In this document: positions 9,215 to 23,928 of the stretch, piece after piece
Numbering within the stretch: position 1 is the stretch's first letter
Layout of the letters: each line of letters starts with the position of its first letter
Assembly: GCF_003945595.2 (NCBI RefSeq)
Contig: NW_024104443.1
Coordinates: 310,001 to 374,000 of the forward strand
Direction: 5' to 3'
Origin: Pipra filicauda
Taxonomy: Eukaryota; Chordata; Aves; Passeriformes; Pipridae
Length of the DNA: 64,000 nt
Notes under the pieces: model-generated
The model's database searches: none
Told to the model about the DNA's origin: nothing
What the model saw: the letters and a program-made list of their open reading frames with translations, nothing else
Made by a program: the position numbers and the translations under genes

Positions 9215-12200
9215 CAGACTCCTAAATCCAAATTAGTTGTAATAAGGGAAAATTTCAAGACTGAAGAAAGATATGGGGCTTCGACATCAAACAGGTGCTA
9301 TTTGCAATCAGGTATAATTTAGGTAACTATTTCTCATAAAAACACAAATAAAAGAGAGAGAAGACTGTGTAACAGAGGTCTATACTTCCTTGCTTTAAGG
9401 TACACAAACACACATACAGAAGAAGGGAGATGGCATGTGGGGCTTGACCAGATGTTTAACATTAGTAAAATTAGCAGTATGAGGTGTAGGAACATAAGCC
9501 AAAACATAATTAGAAATAATTGAAGAATATTTAAATATATTAGACTGTGTCAGGAACTATTGAAAAAATGTATTTTTAGGTTACTTGAAAAAGATTAACC
9601 ACAGTAATCTCTGGTCCATGAGCAACTATTTTTGATGAACTCTCAAAAGGCAGGACAGGACCTGAAAATAGGATAGTGGAACAGACCCAACCTTTTAAAA
9701 GAAGGATGGATGAGAAGATATAGACTCTGGCAATTATAAATCACTTCAATATTTTGGTATCTCATAAAATACTTGAAGAAAACATTAACAATCAGATTGC
9801 AAGTAGCTAGAGAAGAATTAGGGACAAGAAACAATCAACTGAGCCTTAATATGAATAATATCAAACCAGTCTAATTTCCTTCTTTGACAGGTAAATTGTC
9901 TACAGAATAAAGGCAGATAATAAATGTGATAAATCTTAACTTCAGTGATGTGTTTCTCAAAGAGCAGAATTACAATTCAACAACAACTCTGTAATTTAGA
10001 GAAATGAATTTGCATCAGGTTGGTGAAACTCATGAAAACAAAGCACAGAGTGTTGTGTGGCAGCAGAGACACCAGGTACCATTAACAGGCTGCAGCATCA
10101 GTGGGCATCTGCCCCTTCTCAGAGCTGCCAGTTTGCACCTTCCTTATGGAAAGCATGGGCATCCTTCTTTCAGCTCCCTGGGATACAGGGAGATGCCCTG
10201 TACAGCACAGAACAGCATTAGCCAGGGAATGCCAACAGGGCTACTGACAATGAAAAGGTTCTGCTCCAAATTGATGGCTGGAGGAACTGATAAGGAATTG
10301 ATATACTGTAAGTCTTACTTGGTAACATGTTCATATCCTGTTGCCTTATGGAAGATGGAGGGGGGAAAGTAACAACAAAGCAAGAGCAAGATGCAGGAAA
10401 CAGGGGCCTGAAGGCAGAGTTGTGGCCAAAGGCATGTTCAGTCAGACTTTGGCTCTTACAGGAACACGTGTAAGGGAGCCACATCCCCTCAACTCCCTCC
10501 TGGAGCACTAATTAACACAGCAGCTAATTGACTCTTCCAGAACAGACAAAAATCCCAAGAGACCGAGGCCAAGCAAAACCAGCAAAAGTTAAATTACCAG
10601 AAACTTCTCAAACCCTCCTTGCCTACAGCAGCATCTACTACCACCAGAAGGCAAATTGTTCGCCTTCCTCTTACCACCCTTGTCTTCTGTACAAATCATC
10701 TTCAAACCAAAATTTTCTATTCCCAAACCTCCAAATAACTTCCTTCTCAGCTACAGCCATTTCCCAGCATTTCTCTCTGTGGCTGACCTATTTTCACATT
10801 ACTTTGCAAATCAGAACTGACTGCAGACATGTATGTATATACACACCATTGACTTTTTACTCAAGACCTCAATTAAAACACCATTTACAAAAAAAAGCCC
10901 ATTAACTCCATAAAAATAAAAACATCCAGCAGATTTCACTATCCTTGCACTGACAAGAACACTGGGGAACATTTTTTTTAAACATCCATAATTCTCAAAT
11001 GTGACTGTCCATATATCAACCCTCATTTTTGCCCCTCAAGCCAATATAACGTTACTGCAGGAACTTAAAGATAGATTTAACCTATAAAGAAGCCTTTCAG
11101 ATGTGTTGTTTCCTACAACCAAGGCTTGTCCAACAAAAATAAAATATCCCTTCTATATAAGTCCAAGAACCTCCATCCATGCCTAACCTGAGTAGGTGGC
11201 AGAGAGGCTGGAATGACTGACATACTCTGTAACCACAAGCACACGCAAACCAGGAATTAAGCATCCCTGTCTGTCCCATCATCTCTCTGCAAGGGATGGT
11301 TTTCATCAGTTTTCTAAGACTCTCAGAGCCATTTTCTTGCTAGGAAAGGCTGTGTATCATTCAGGTTGAACACTGTTTTTCCTCCCAGGGCTGGAAGTCC
11401 AGAGAAAGCAGTCACCCAGGGAAACTGTGGTGGGAAGGGGGCACAGCCAGGCAGAGAGCATGAGAAAAGCAATCAAAGACTGATTTTAGGTGCCAGAATG
11501 AGGCATTCAGAGATACTCTTAGCTTCCCAACCATCCATTCTTAAATTTTGGAGAAACTGTGCGAGCTGACTGCTCTTCTGGCAAACACTCAGCTGGCAGC
11601 TTTAAATGTACTCCCACAAATACCTGTGTATCTTACACGCTCTTGTATTCCATAAGTTTTTCTACAGATTTATAGTTCTTCCTTTCTAGCTCTTGGTCCC
11701 TCTCCTCCAACACTTCTCTGCAGAGAGCTCAGCTTGCCTTATATCCTGGCAATGGACCAGAGCAAATAAATCCACTGTAACCCTTTTAATCTGTCTCTGA
11801 TAAATCCCCTGCTTACTATCTCCTGGAAAATTGTGCATGGTCTCTGAAAGCCTCATTTTGCTTATAGCACATACATATGCCAGCTGACAAGCAATCATAC
11901 AACTGACACTGCAACAAATTAAATATTATCTGACTAAAATACCCCTGGGGTCCTCTTGCTTCACAGTGAGTTTAACATGTTTAGTTATGTTTCTTAACCT
12001 CCTGCTGCTGTGAAATAATTTTATGATTTTTCCTTCATTTAACTCCCTTCTACCGGAACGCTCACCGCTGCCTATCTCCAGCACGAGCTTGCTTTTCTGC
12101 CTCAGTGTATTTCTCATCTCTTCATTCCAAAAAAAACCCCTCTTCTTCCTACCATTTCTCTTATTCCCACTGCTCAGGCAGTGACAATCTTGTGTAATGT

Positions 12201-12287
12201 GAAGTTGCCTTATTCACCTGCCTCAGCACAGGCTCACTCACCATCTGACACCACGTGCACAGTCCACACATGAAAAAACAGCAATTT

Positions 12288-12372
12288 CTTAAAAAAAAAC
12301 AAACAAAAAAACCAACCCCCCCAAACAAAAACAAACAAACAAACCCCCCAAAATCAAAACAAAACAAAACTA
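12288..12372. repeat. A/C-rich low-complexity tract, (AAAC)n-like
   Basis: About 80 bases made almost only of A and C: runs of A, aaac-type units and short C runs. The strand asymmetry is complete over most of its length. No transposon body is recognisable around it. Confidence 0.85.
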
Positions 12373-15300
12373 CCTCAATACTTTCTTCAACCCAGCCACT
12401 GGATTACCATCACTGCCAGAGAGAAGGCTGACAAGGGAATGTATTCATTCTTACCTACTGGCAGTACAAAACTGATACTTTATTCATCTATTAAAAAAAA
12501 TAGGAAAAAAACCTTATTCGACCTCAAAAAGAAAGTTTTTGGGAAGGTATATCAGATTCTTCTATCTGCCAGTGTCTACAGCACATAAAAATTCACCCCT
12601 ACATTCATGCTTACCCTCAGATTTCTTTTCCTCCAGCCTACTGAGTAACCCAGATATTGGCCTCTAAAGCTCTTAACAGGCAGTTTCCTGCAGTTTTAAC
12701 CACTTAAATATCATTAACTCGGGAGAAAAGTAAACTGACCTGTGCTCTAAGCCTGTGCAATTATCTCTGCAAGAATAAAGGAAGAGGAATGGCCCCATTG
12801 CCTGAACTCTGTTCCTGGGATATTTAGGCTAAGACAGAACTGAAGCAGGAGGGCAAATCTCTCACACCAGATTTCAAGAGGACAAAAAAAATCAGAGATC
12901 TGAGTTCATCTAATCAGCTCCAACACAGCACATTCCATTGAACTCAAAATTAATTCCTTTGTCCCCTCAACATGTGTCAACAACTCTAGAGAAATGGCAG
13001 CAGAGGTTTTTTCAAGAAGGCAGAGAAAAAGGGATTTTAGATGATGTTTCAGAATATATATCACCTCACTGTTTTATTAGAAGACATTAATAATTTCCCT
13101 TACTTTACTTAATTCATAAAATATTCTCTCTACTACCTCCAGGGTATAAAAGAATCAGCAATTTCAGTAAGAGTTTCACAAATTATACATCAAGTTATTT
13201 CCTAGGTCACCCACAGCATATCTGAATTATCTTTAAAGGATTCTCATGGCAGAGGGCACCCCCTGTCCTTGTAGGCCAGTGGTTCCTCCTCAGGAAGAGA
13301 ACACTGGGCAGAGGAGATTGAACAGTCTGGCTGAGGATCTGCTGCAACAGGACAGTCTCATGCAAATAAGTTTAGTAACGTGCACCTTAACACACGTGAA
13401 GCCCAAAGCCAGACACTCACAGCACCCACACTGCAAACCACCACTCTGATAAACCTGCAAGCCATGGGGCTGAATCCATCTGTGCAAAAGCCCTTTCTGA
13501 CAACTACATGTTGGGGTTTAGCTGTTTTCACTTATCTACAATAACTGTCTGAAATTCCCTTTGGTTCCTCTCCCATAACTTCGAGGGAACTCCCCAGCAG
13601 CCCACAGTATTCACAGACCCATCTGGATGAAGGATATCGAGGGTAAAAAACTCTAACAGCCCATACATACAATCCCACTTCCAGTGCCAAAGCAGCCCTG
13701 GTGCCCACATTGCTGACCAAAAATCATAAAGCATTTTGTTAGGCACCAGAGGCACAGTGTGCACCTTCCATACTACATAAGCCACCTACAAAGCTAAAGA
13801 ATTCTAAGTATATTCTTCCTGAAATGATAATAACCATAAAGGGTCATTTCTCACCCAAACCATGCTCCCAACAGTAAGACTGGGCCAGATTATTTAATCA
13901 CCCCCAGTGATTTATTCAGGGCAAAGCAATGATAAGCCATCACTTTGAACTAAAATTCTATTATTTACTTGGATGAGGTCAAAATACTCATTTCATATTA
14001 CACAACATATATTTCACATTACCCACGTGATGTGGGTTCCAGGTTTTAACCTGCATCCTTTGAAAATATGAATGAATAATCATTTTAACACTTTGAGTGT
14101 GTAAGATGGAATCTGCACCTAGCAACACTTCCTTGGCTGTTTTTAGGATACGTTTATTCTCTCACTTTAGAGCACAGCTCAGCCAAAACTCACAAAAGGT
14201 GTCTCATTATCTTAAACAGGAGTCACTTCAGGGTTTGCTCTCAGGCAGCAAGTAATCACCATGAAGTTTGGCTGCTCTTTAACCTTGTGACCTGCACATC
14301 TGAAAGAGATTTCTGCATTTACAAAAGAAAATGTGCCACCATGTGCTCAGGAGTGCAGCTTCTGAACAGAGCTTTGCCATGTGCTGGTTCTCAAATCCTG
14401 TACAAACCTCAGTGCAGGCTGGCAGAGAAGCCCATAGCCCATCTTTCTGTGCCTGGAATCCCCTTTCTCTTGAGACCCAGACACAACAGTAAAGAACAAA
14501 ATCAGATGTTTAGGAAGCAGCTACAGGAAGGACTGCTGCAGGCAGGTACAAGATTATGGTGCTTTGCCATTATTCCAGTTGCACTTCCACCTTCAGCTTT
14601 CCAACTCAAGAAAAATTATATTTAATAAATACTTTCGAACAGCAAGCTCTCATTGACAACTCCTCTGGATATTTTTATTGTTCGTATAAATATCCAGTCT
14701 CTTGCTGAACCCCCAGAAATTCCTGACCTTGCCAGTTTTCTGGTGGAAATTAATCCTAGTATGTTTTTCATTTCTTGAAAATGTATTTTCTTTTATCAGG
14801 TCTCAATTTGCCACCTTTCAGCTTCATTGAACACCTCTATTCTTGCCTCACGCAGACAGGGAAAACAGCTCCCAAATAACTTCTCTAAACCACTCATTCA
14901 TTAGACTCTGTGCTTTCAACTTGTCACCTCTTCTTCAACTACTTTTTAAGGTAAACAAGTCCAATCTGTAGTTTTCCAGCATAGCTGCTTTTCCAGCCTT
15001 TCACACTCTCATCACCCATGTCTGACTTCTGCTCTCATTCTGCAGCATCCGCAGCTGAACTGGGTGGATGAGGAATAAATGAAGAGAAACAGTGAAGATG
15101 CACAGAGTAACTGGCCCCTTCCCCCCCTCTCTCTAACAGGCACATCCTCACCCAGTCCTGGCTGGCTAAAGAGCCCATGATCCCAATGTCTGCTGCCCAA
15201 ACTCACCCACATATGAGTTACCCACAGACCCCACTCTGCCAGGATGTCCCCACATGTGAGGACCACAACTCCAGGGGCTGGCAAGTACCAACTGCTCAAC

Positions 15301-18300
15301 ACCTTCAGAGGGCTCAGCCCATCAGAGAAACAGGACCAGATGCTTTCCCAAAAGCTGCTGAGCCAGGGGATGGCAAACCCCCAGTGATTAACCTCCTCAA
15401 CCACACCTAGAGAACACGAGAGAGAAGGATGCCACCCTATATCTAAGATAGAATCTGCAGCCCACGTGACAATAACCCATATATACAGATTTCCTCAAAT
15501 TTTAAACATTTCAGAAATGAAACTATTACTTTAAAATAGCCTACAAGTTAGTAGACATATTATTAATACTAGCTGCCACTCAGTGATCATCTTCCCTTTA
15601 CAGTGTCACCAGACACTATAAAATTAATTCACGCAGACAAAATGACATTTCCTTTCTTTTCTCTCTCTCTCCACTGCCTCTGCAATATTAAATCAACAAA
15701 ACCTTTCCTCAAAACTGCACTGACATCAACAATGTTATGCTCAAACCATTAGACAAAATGTGAAGTACTGAAGTCATGCTTCATTAAAAACAGTGGAAAA
15801 ATCAGAAGAAAAACACTATTTAGGAAATATATTCATTATATACATCTGAAAGAGAGTGATGATTAAACGTATGGGACCAAAACATTCATCAATCTTTAAT
15901 CAATATTTGACCACAATACCTACATTTTATTTTCAACAAAACCACACAGTAATAAAGAGCAGAACCAGGGTATCAGATAATCTACTTTCTTACAAACTAA
16001 ACCCACTGGTTTGCTTTCATACGTTTTAGAGAATGAAATGGACCATCAGCTTTTCTACTTCTGGGCACAACCTCATCAAAGTGAACAGAACACAACATAA
16101 TCACAGAAATTATTGGCAAACAAAAGACACAGGAACGGAGGGGAGAAGTCTCTCCCTGCCACGTAACACCATAGGAAGAGCACTGTCAACAGCAGACAGT
16201 TAATGGGGAAGATCAGCTCCTACTTCCACACTGCAACACACCCACTGTGCAGAACTGTCTGGACAACTCGGAGGCACTGAAGCTGAATTTTAGCCTTTCT
16301 TGGTTCCACATACCAGAAAGCCAATCCAAAGGACACCCAACCACCACAGGCAGAATTACAGAATTCCAAGTTTACGATCAAGCCCTCAAGAAAACAAAAA
16401 GGGGAGAACAGACCTGTTTGCACAGCGATATTTAAGCACGCAACACTCATCACCAAATTTGTTCCATCTCTGGAAAATGTGTCAGGAAATACTATCAGAA
16501 CTATTTTTATTATTCTAAAGTAAACAAAAAGTTTAAAATGAAGTCATGTATCTGTTGCTATATTTGGCTCTTCTGCTTCTCTGCTTCCATTTGTGAAATA
16601 CCATTATATTATTTAATAAAATGCCTTTCAATAAACCTGGCACTCTCCTGACTTAGTACAATCTTTCTCAAATTCAGCTTTATCTTACCAGCCAATCTTA
16701 CCAGCTGTATGAGATGATGCCATTTTCAATGTAGTTTATTATCAGCACTAGACAGACTCAGACTTGCACAACAGTTGAGGTTTGAAAGCTGCTCAAGATA
16801 TTGTCCATCCCAACCTCCCTGGCTCTCCTGCTTTCCCCTTCTCTCCAGGACCGTGTCCCATAGAATTCTTACAAGCAAGTCCATGAATAGATAAAATTCC
16901 TCATTTAAAATTATTTAACAGTATCCTTAACATCCACCTTAGGCTGTTCAAAAAAGCCTTCACAATCAACATAAAAATCACTTGAATCCATGAGCACAAA
17001 AAAAAGATGTTGGTTTAGAGACCAAGGGAAAACAAAAGTTAACAAGAGCAAATCACTGAGCTGGAATTTGACCACTTCACAATCCCTCTCCTTCAACTCA
17101 TTCCAAAAAGCTGTTTGTATTTCGTTTGCAAGTATTACTTTTTAGACTTGGCCTTATTATTTCACCTCCAATAACAACATACATAAGCTCTACCACGTTC
17201 ACAGAAAGCAGGACTACTGTATTGTTTTTGTCAGTGCAGTCTCAGAGATGCTGCCCATGATTATTAATTCACTAGGATCTCCAGCTTATTGAGGGTAAGC
17301 ACAGAAGCACCCAAAAAGCAGCAAGTCATAAGTTTCTGCCTGTCTTCCTGTGCACATCAAGGATGTTAAACACACACAAAAACAAAATTAACAATCAGGG
17401 CTATGCAAAAGACTCCTTGTGCAAAATACCTGCCTCAAGTCCATGGAAGAAGTGCTGCAAATTTTACAGCAGATGTCAAATCTTTTCAACTTTTTCCCCC
17501 GAATCAAATTAGTTACTAATGAAACAGTTTATGATTAATACTCACTTAAGTCAAGAAGTAAATTAGTTGAATGTGAGCAAATCAGATCGGCTCCAGATAT
17601 ACATAATGAAACGTGTATATGTGAAGAAAATACTATTGCTGTATCTTTAGAAGTCTTCAACTTCTGAACACACTTAAAACAGTGTGATCATCTCATAATA
17701 TCCTCTAGTGGCATTTCTGAAACATGATGAAGGTACAAGCAGTTGATGTACTTGTGAAATACAGATGTACCTTCTGATGATGCACTGTCTGATGATCTAA
17801 ACACATGAAGCCTCACAGGGGCTGGTATCTCACTGACCACCTACACAGAGCTCCATTCAAAGAAATACTGATCCCATCCACCCCAGGCTCACTCCCAGGC
17901 TGGCTCACAGGCTCTGTCATTCGGATTTCCCCCTCAGTCCAAGGAGGCAGGACACAGAGGTCCTGGAGGGAGGAAAGGGCACAGCACAGTCCATCAGTCC
18001 TGTCTGTACTTGGAGCTGCTGGGGCAGTGCCTTGGAAGCATGAACAGAACAGGAAATACCTGCTAGAAACGATCTCCTAAGCCTATAAGCACAATACCAG
18101 GCAAAAATTTATTACCTTTTCCTCTAGAGTAGTCTTGTACATATTTGAAGATATGTTTCTCTGCAGTATTCAGTAGTGTAATTCTTCACTCTTTCCTCTT
18201 ATTTTTTACCATTTCAGCAGACGGCTAATAAATATCCATTTCTCTCCAACACCTGAGAGGAACCACGGTAATATCTCTCTCAGTTATCCAGACCTGACTG

Positions 18301-19439
18301 GAAGGAGAGCCAGGAATGAATTAGATGAGGATTAGGAACAAGAAATCACTTTGTAATTGAAAACTGAGGGCCAGCCACCATGAAGCAAAATACAGAAGAC
18401 TCAGAGTCACTCTGAAAATCAAAGCAGAGAAGAAATGTCTGTGGTCTTTGACTAATATTCTGTATTTGCACATCCAACAGGTTATCCCATATAGCTAATT
18501 TTAAACACTAGTCCCTAAAAGCTTTGAATTTAAAAACAAATGTGGTAGTAACTGAAAACCCCTCCTCACCAAGCCTGTGGCATAGCTTGTATAAAGACCT
18601 TTTTCTCCAGAGGGCATAAAATGGAAACTGTAATTGTATTTAGGTTTTAGTGTGAGAAAGGAAGGAAAAATACTGTCAGTTCAGCAGCTATGAAGGAAGA
18701 TGACATGAAAAGAGTAAACAGGTTGAAAAATAGAGAGCTCCTAAGTTTCCATCTCAAAAGAAAAAAAACGACTTTACACATAACTTTAAAAACTTCTTAG
18801 GAACACGAGCAAATAAAGGAATTAATCTCCAGCTGAAGTCTGTGTGCTTCTAAAAGAAGGTACCTATTCAATCATCTTTTTCTTAATCAACAGTTTAATA
18901 CTATAAACAAAAAAACCAGCAGCATGACAAATGAAGTTTTTCAGAGAGAGCTTCTCCCTGCCTCCTCCTGTGGCACCAAAAGGCAAACAGCTGCTCACTC
19001 TGCATCACGCACACCGTCCTCACACTGGCACACTAATGGGTTTTCTGACAAGGCAAACTCTAATATTAGACACTGCTCTTATTAGCTCAGATCAGAGTGT
19101 GCTGTTAAACCCTGCAGGTACCACACTCTGCCGAGGTTGCTCTCTTTATTTCACAAATCATATGTAATTGCCTCTTTACTATCACCCACTGAATTGAGTT
19201 GAACGCTGTCGTTCTTCTCTAAATTCAACGTTCATGCACTTCAAACATATGTATTTCATACTTAAAGAATACTTTTTGCAATAAAAATACTTCAAAAGCT
19301 TAGAATTGGGGTTATTAGACAATTTACCCCACCGATACAAACAGCAAAGAGAAAAGCCAAGCCACTCCTCCCTTTCTCCAAACAGCAATTGCTTTTTCAC
19401 TCGCCACATGTAGAAACAGGGGGATCTCTGAAGCGGTTT

Positions 19440-19560
19440 TAAATTCTTATGTTTCAATGAACAGTGTGTGATGGATATGGCTGTTATTTGTAACACCATA
19501 GGAGCGTGTTATAAATAACCTGGTGTTATTTATGAGCAGCGTGTTGTTGTGCACACCAGA
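19440..19560. promoter_or_regulatory. Candidate regulatory block with perfect hairpin of A/T-rich MEF2-like sites
   Basis: ATAAATAAC (19511-19519) and its exact complement GTTATTTAT (19525-19533) flank a 5-base loop ctggt. The octamer agcgtgtt lies on each side (19503-19510 and 19538-19545), giving a nested arrangement of direct and inverted repeats. A further gttatttgtaac occurs just upstream. The half-sites resemble MEF2 or forkhead targets. No transcript evidence is available. Confidence 0.3.
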
Positions 19561-22500
19561 GCAGCCCCAGAGCCACGACATCCCACAGCAAGCCCCGGCT
19601 GCGAGGAAAGGTTTTATGGAATGTTTGCACAGACTTAGGCACACGTGTGATCTGTCTTAGTGATTCCTGGAGGCTGGCAGGAACCAGGGCACCAGGGACA
19701 GGCACATGCCTGGCTGGGCATCACACACGTGGGGTCAGGGAGTGCAAACAGTGAGAGCCTCACTGGGGCAGCGCGAGATGGGAAACAAACAGGAGCTGGG
19801 CTGACTTCTGCATTCCTCAGGGAATTTCTGAGGTCTCTACTGTGTCTGTTAGTACAGCATTTTAAACAGACCCAGAAATGACAGACCTGTCTGTGGTGGG
19901 GGTGCTTAACACAAGCATGAAGCGCTTGCTCATTGTGGACCTGGAGCTGCTGAAAGGGGAGGACAGTTACTCATCACTAATCCTTACTTACACACCACTC
20001 TCCTACCAAGTTTGTTAACAGTCTGGCATGTTAATGGATAGTCAGAATGGGTTTTTTCCCCTCTTCTCATCCACAGTCTTACCCACTATGTTAGAACCTA
20101 TTTAATTACAGCTAAATCATCTCCAACAACATACGCCAAGTCTAGCCCTGAATTTCTTCAAGAGGTGTGATTTTATCCCTAAGTTTCTCCTGCTTTTTCT
20201 CTTATTTGTTTTTTAAACAAAAACGATTACTGTCAAGAGGTGTGAGTTTTGTATTTCCCTGCCACTTACAGACAACATTAGTCTCTTCCCTGCTCATTCC
20301 TACTGAAACAATGCTGTCTACTGCCACATCAACTTTAAAAAGCAAATGCAATTGAAGTTATCACCATGCAGCTCACAGAGAGAGATACCTGCACAATATA
20401 ATTGATTCCTCTTCTGATCTCACTGGTTAACAAAAATAATTGAATTTGGTACTCTTTTTAACACACTCACATATTCCTTTACAGTTCTGAGTTGAACATC
20501 CTCCCTGCTTTTGTCCTTGGTCTCATTTTCAAAAACTTTTATCTTTAGTTTGCCAATCTAGCACAAGCAAGAGACTCTCCAGTCTGGGGAAAACTAGAGC
20601 ACAGACAATTAAGGCAGGAGAGAAGCAGGAGGAAAAATGCAGTATAATATATGCAAATGCAGATGTCTTATGAGGACACTCTTATAAGTAACTTGTTCGT
20701 GAAACTCTCCCACTCAGCAGAAGGGCAGGGCTACCTTTAGGTTTTTATGCTGCAGTTTTTAGCAGTTCATCTTAAAGCAGCCTCTTATCGGAGTTCAGCT
20801 TCACCATCTCCATCTTCCAGAAGGGAAAACTGGTGCCCCCCAAGGTGAAGTGGCTGTGGTCATTCAGCAGCTTAGAACTGGGCTAAAACACAGACCTGCT
20901 GCTTTGTGACACTACAAGGAGATCATCCCTCTGGAGATGAGAGTCAACACTTCTACCTGTAGCCACTGACACTTCATTCCATCTCTTGTACGAGCAAAGG
21001 AACTCAAACATTCACAAGCCAAAAGATCCTCACTTTCTTCTACTCAGCTTCCTGTTGACGTAGCTTCAGAAACTTCATTTTCAAACTAGTTCTGAGCAAA
21101 GATGATCCCGAGCATTTAGTTCGGGAAGGGGAAAAGCACAACTTTTAGGTCACAAACCCAGAAATTACTTCCAGCAGCACAAAGGCAAAGGCTTCCCCAT
21201 AATTTGTGTTTCACACACAGGTGGGGAAAGAAGCTGCCAAAAAAGCCATCCTTCATCAAAACCAGAGCTGCATTCACAGGCTAACTCACTGAGCTGCTGA
21301 ATTTATATGCAGCAACAGAACCATGTAAGGATCAAATAAAATTAATTCTGTCTAATAACAAATTAATTGTCCATGCCAACCTCTAATGTCTCCATCATCA
21401 AATGAATTTCCATGTTATTTACCCACCACAACTCCCCATGGGGAAGGAGAAAGGCAGCTGCTTAGATTAAGAGTGAAACAGAAGAGCCTCCTAGACAAAG
21501 GATCTTTTCATTTTCTAAATGATTGCTCTACTCCAAAACATCTTAAGAGAAATGATGTTATTTTTTTATTCTTTTCACAAAGCCAAGATGCAAACTGCCT
21601 GATTTGATGCTGCTATTTCATTGCCTTAGAACTGTGTGAATCAACTTCTAGTGGTAAGGACAGATAGGCTCATGCAGAAATAATGTTCCCATTACAAGAA
21701 AAATAAATTGCCAACAGACCTAAGGAAGTATTATTCTCATTTTATATTTTTTGATGCATGGATCACTGTAGCCCTCACCTTATTTATTGACAACAGGAAC
21801 ATTTTTAAAAGGCATATAAGACGACAACAACAAAACCCACTTTCTGATAAAACTAGGCTATAAATTCTTCCAAAAGACCAGGAAAGTGACACATGCTGTC
21901 AGATCCCCACTGCTCTTATTTTGCAATCTTATTTTAATGCCTCTAAAACATCAAAAATTGTCCAGTTTGACCATACCAAATACCTCTCAGAATCATCATC
22001 TAATTAACGAGGTTTTCTGGGAAATAAAAGCAAGCTTTCTCCAACAGCAACGTCAACCTTCCACTCCACTTAAACAATCTACTTCTATGCCTGAGGATTG
22101 CCCAGGCTTAGGAAACCAACTCTTAAAGTACTGATCCAAACTGAGGAGTCTGGGAAGAGAAAGGCACAAGGGGAGAAGACAGCCTCTCACAGAAGATTTG
22201 GAGAAACTCGAGCCTTTGACCTGATTAGTCCAACAACTCAATATTTTTGATCAGGCAAGCAACAGCAAAAGACACAACAGACCTTTTAGACAGAAGTCAA
22301 AGTGCTTTGTCACCCAACACACAATTCTTACTTGCATGGGGGTTTAAAAGGTTATTACTTAAACTTGTCATGGGATAACCACCCAGTAACGTCATTTACT
22401 GTATTGGAAAATCTTCAGTACAGAGCCAACAGCAGGACTGGTCAGACTTACAGTGGTCAAGAGTTCTCTAGATTACAGAGTGGTCCTACCAAACTTCTGA

Positions 22501-22759
22501 CCTGACTGTCCCTGCAGCCACAAAGGAAAGGAAAAACTTGTACACGGTAAAACTACAGGGCACGACCTGAAAGAAACCTTTCAAAAACGAGCACGATCTA
22601 TCAAACAGGGATGTAATTTATCCTGGCTGCAATGGTTTTCTACACAGAGAAGATTAGGAGCAACAGAGTCACTCTTCCAAAGCAGAAACAAAACAACTTT
22701 TAGTTAAGAAATAAAGCAGATGGCCCATGTAGATTAAAGAGAAGGTGGAGTGTGATGCA

Positions 22760-22890
22760 AGAACACACCGCTGTGCCCAAATCCCACAGTAATTACCGCA
22801 GCGGCGGCGCCTCACTAATGATGCTGTGCCTCTGAACTGGGACAAATTAACACAAAGACACACATGCTGGTGACTCGCAGCCCAAGGGAA
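22760..22890. promoter_or_regulatory. Candidate regulatory block, CpG cluster between homeodomain-like cores
   Basis: A taattaccgc core at about 22790 is followed at once by gcggcggcgcc and then by ctaatgatgc. This puts a tight CpG cluster in a strongly CpG-poor intron. Surviving CpGs suggest unmethylated or constrained sequence. Confidence 0.3.
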
Positions 22891-23928
22891 GGTGAGTATT
22901 ACGGAGACACAGGCATTTAAGGGAATCACAACAGATTAAATGCTGCGAGGTACAGGCAAGCAATATGCAGTCCCAACAGGAAAGCAATGTGGGAAAGGAC
23001 GTGTTCCCTCATCTGTCCTAGAAAATGAAATGAAAATGAAAATTGATGTTCTACATAGATCCATTGTACAGTCCCTTTCTCATCCCTCTTGCATTTCAGC
23101 ATCTTTACTGTCAGTCTTATTCCCTCAAACTTCTGTAAAGGCTGGAGATCAGAATGACTGTCACTGGGACACATCCTCCGTCAGGCTAAATCAGCTTTAC
23201 CTGGCCTATGGGTTACGTTGGTTCGAGTGTGAACTTCCACAAAGCAAAACTGTATCAAACTACATCATCTGCAGTGACATTTCACTCCCAAACACCATGA
23301 ACTGCCAGAGCAGTTATTCTGGGGCTGTATGTTTAATGAACACTCCAGTTTTCCCCACTGAGAGGAATGACAGCTAATATCCCATTCCAATGAGTTCAGG
23401 CTGTTTAGTCCGTGGTAGCAGTTCATTTTCTCAGACCTCTGGGAATAGAGGTGCAGCTTCCAGTGTGGTTTATTGGATGTTATTGATGCTGACTATTGCT
23501 GGGCTTCAAGATCTGGCAGGCAGTAAGAGCCTTCCTGGTCTGGACCAGTGGAGAGCAATTCAATATTATTTTGTACTTTGGATGATTTTAAGCTAATGAA
23601 GGTCCTATTCTTTTTTATAGCTCCCCATGCAAATGTTAATTTTTAATAAACTTTGCCCAAGTAGGATTTAAAGCTTATCTCACAAGACATATTTAGAGCA
23701 GTGCCATGGTAAAGTAATTCTGGGAAAAAAAATATGTACAGCTGAAAATAGGATATTTCTGCATGCTTGCTTCAAAGGCTACCAAGAGGTTTTTTGCACA
23801 GACTGACTTGTCATCAGACTAATCATTGCACAGGACTGGAATTATTAATTAACAGTCCAAACCTGAGCCTCTCATGTGCCGCAGGGGAACAACATCGTCA
23901 CTGCTTCGCATCAGTGACACCCCCAGTG

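Noticed and set aside
10528..10905. 125-codon plus-strand open frame
   Set aside because: Low-complexity, Ser/Thr/Tyr-rich composition typical of translated AT-rich intron; no family recognised.
19660..19870. GC-richer segment that could be an old transposon or exon
   Set aside because: No repeat family or protein recognised; reads as ordinary intron with a modest GC rise.
22940..23377. 145-codon plus-strand open frame
   Set aside because: No domain, no splice context and no codon bias; overlapping frames on the other strand are equally open.
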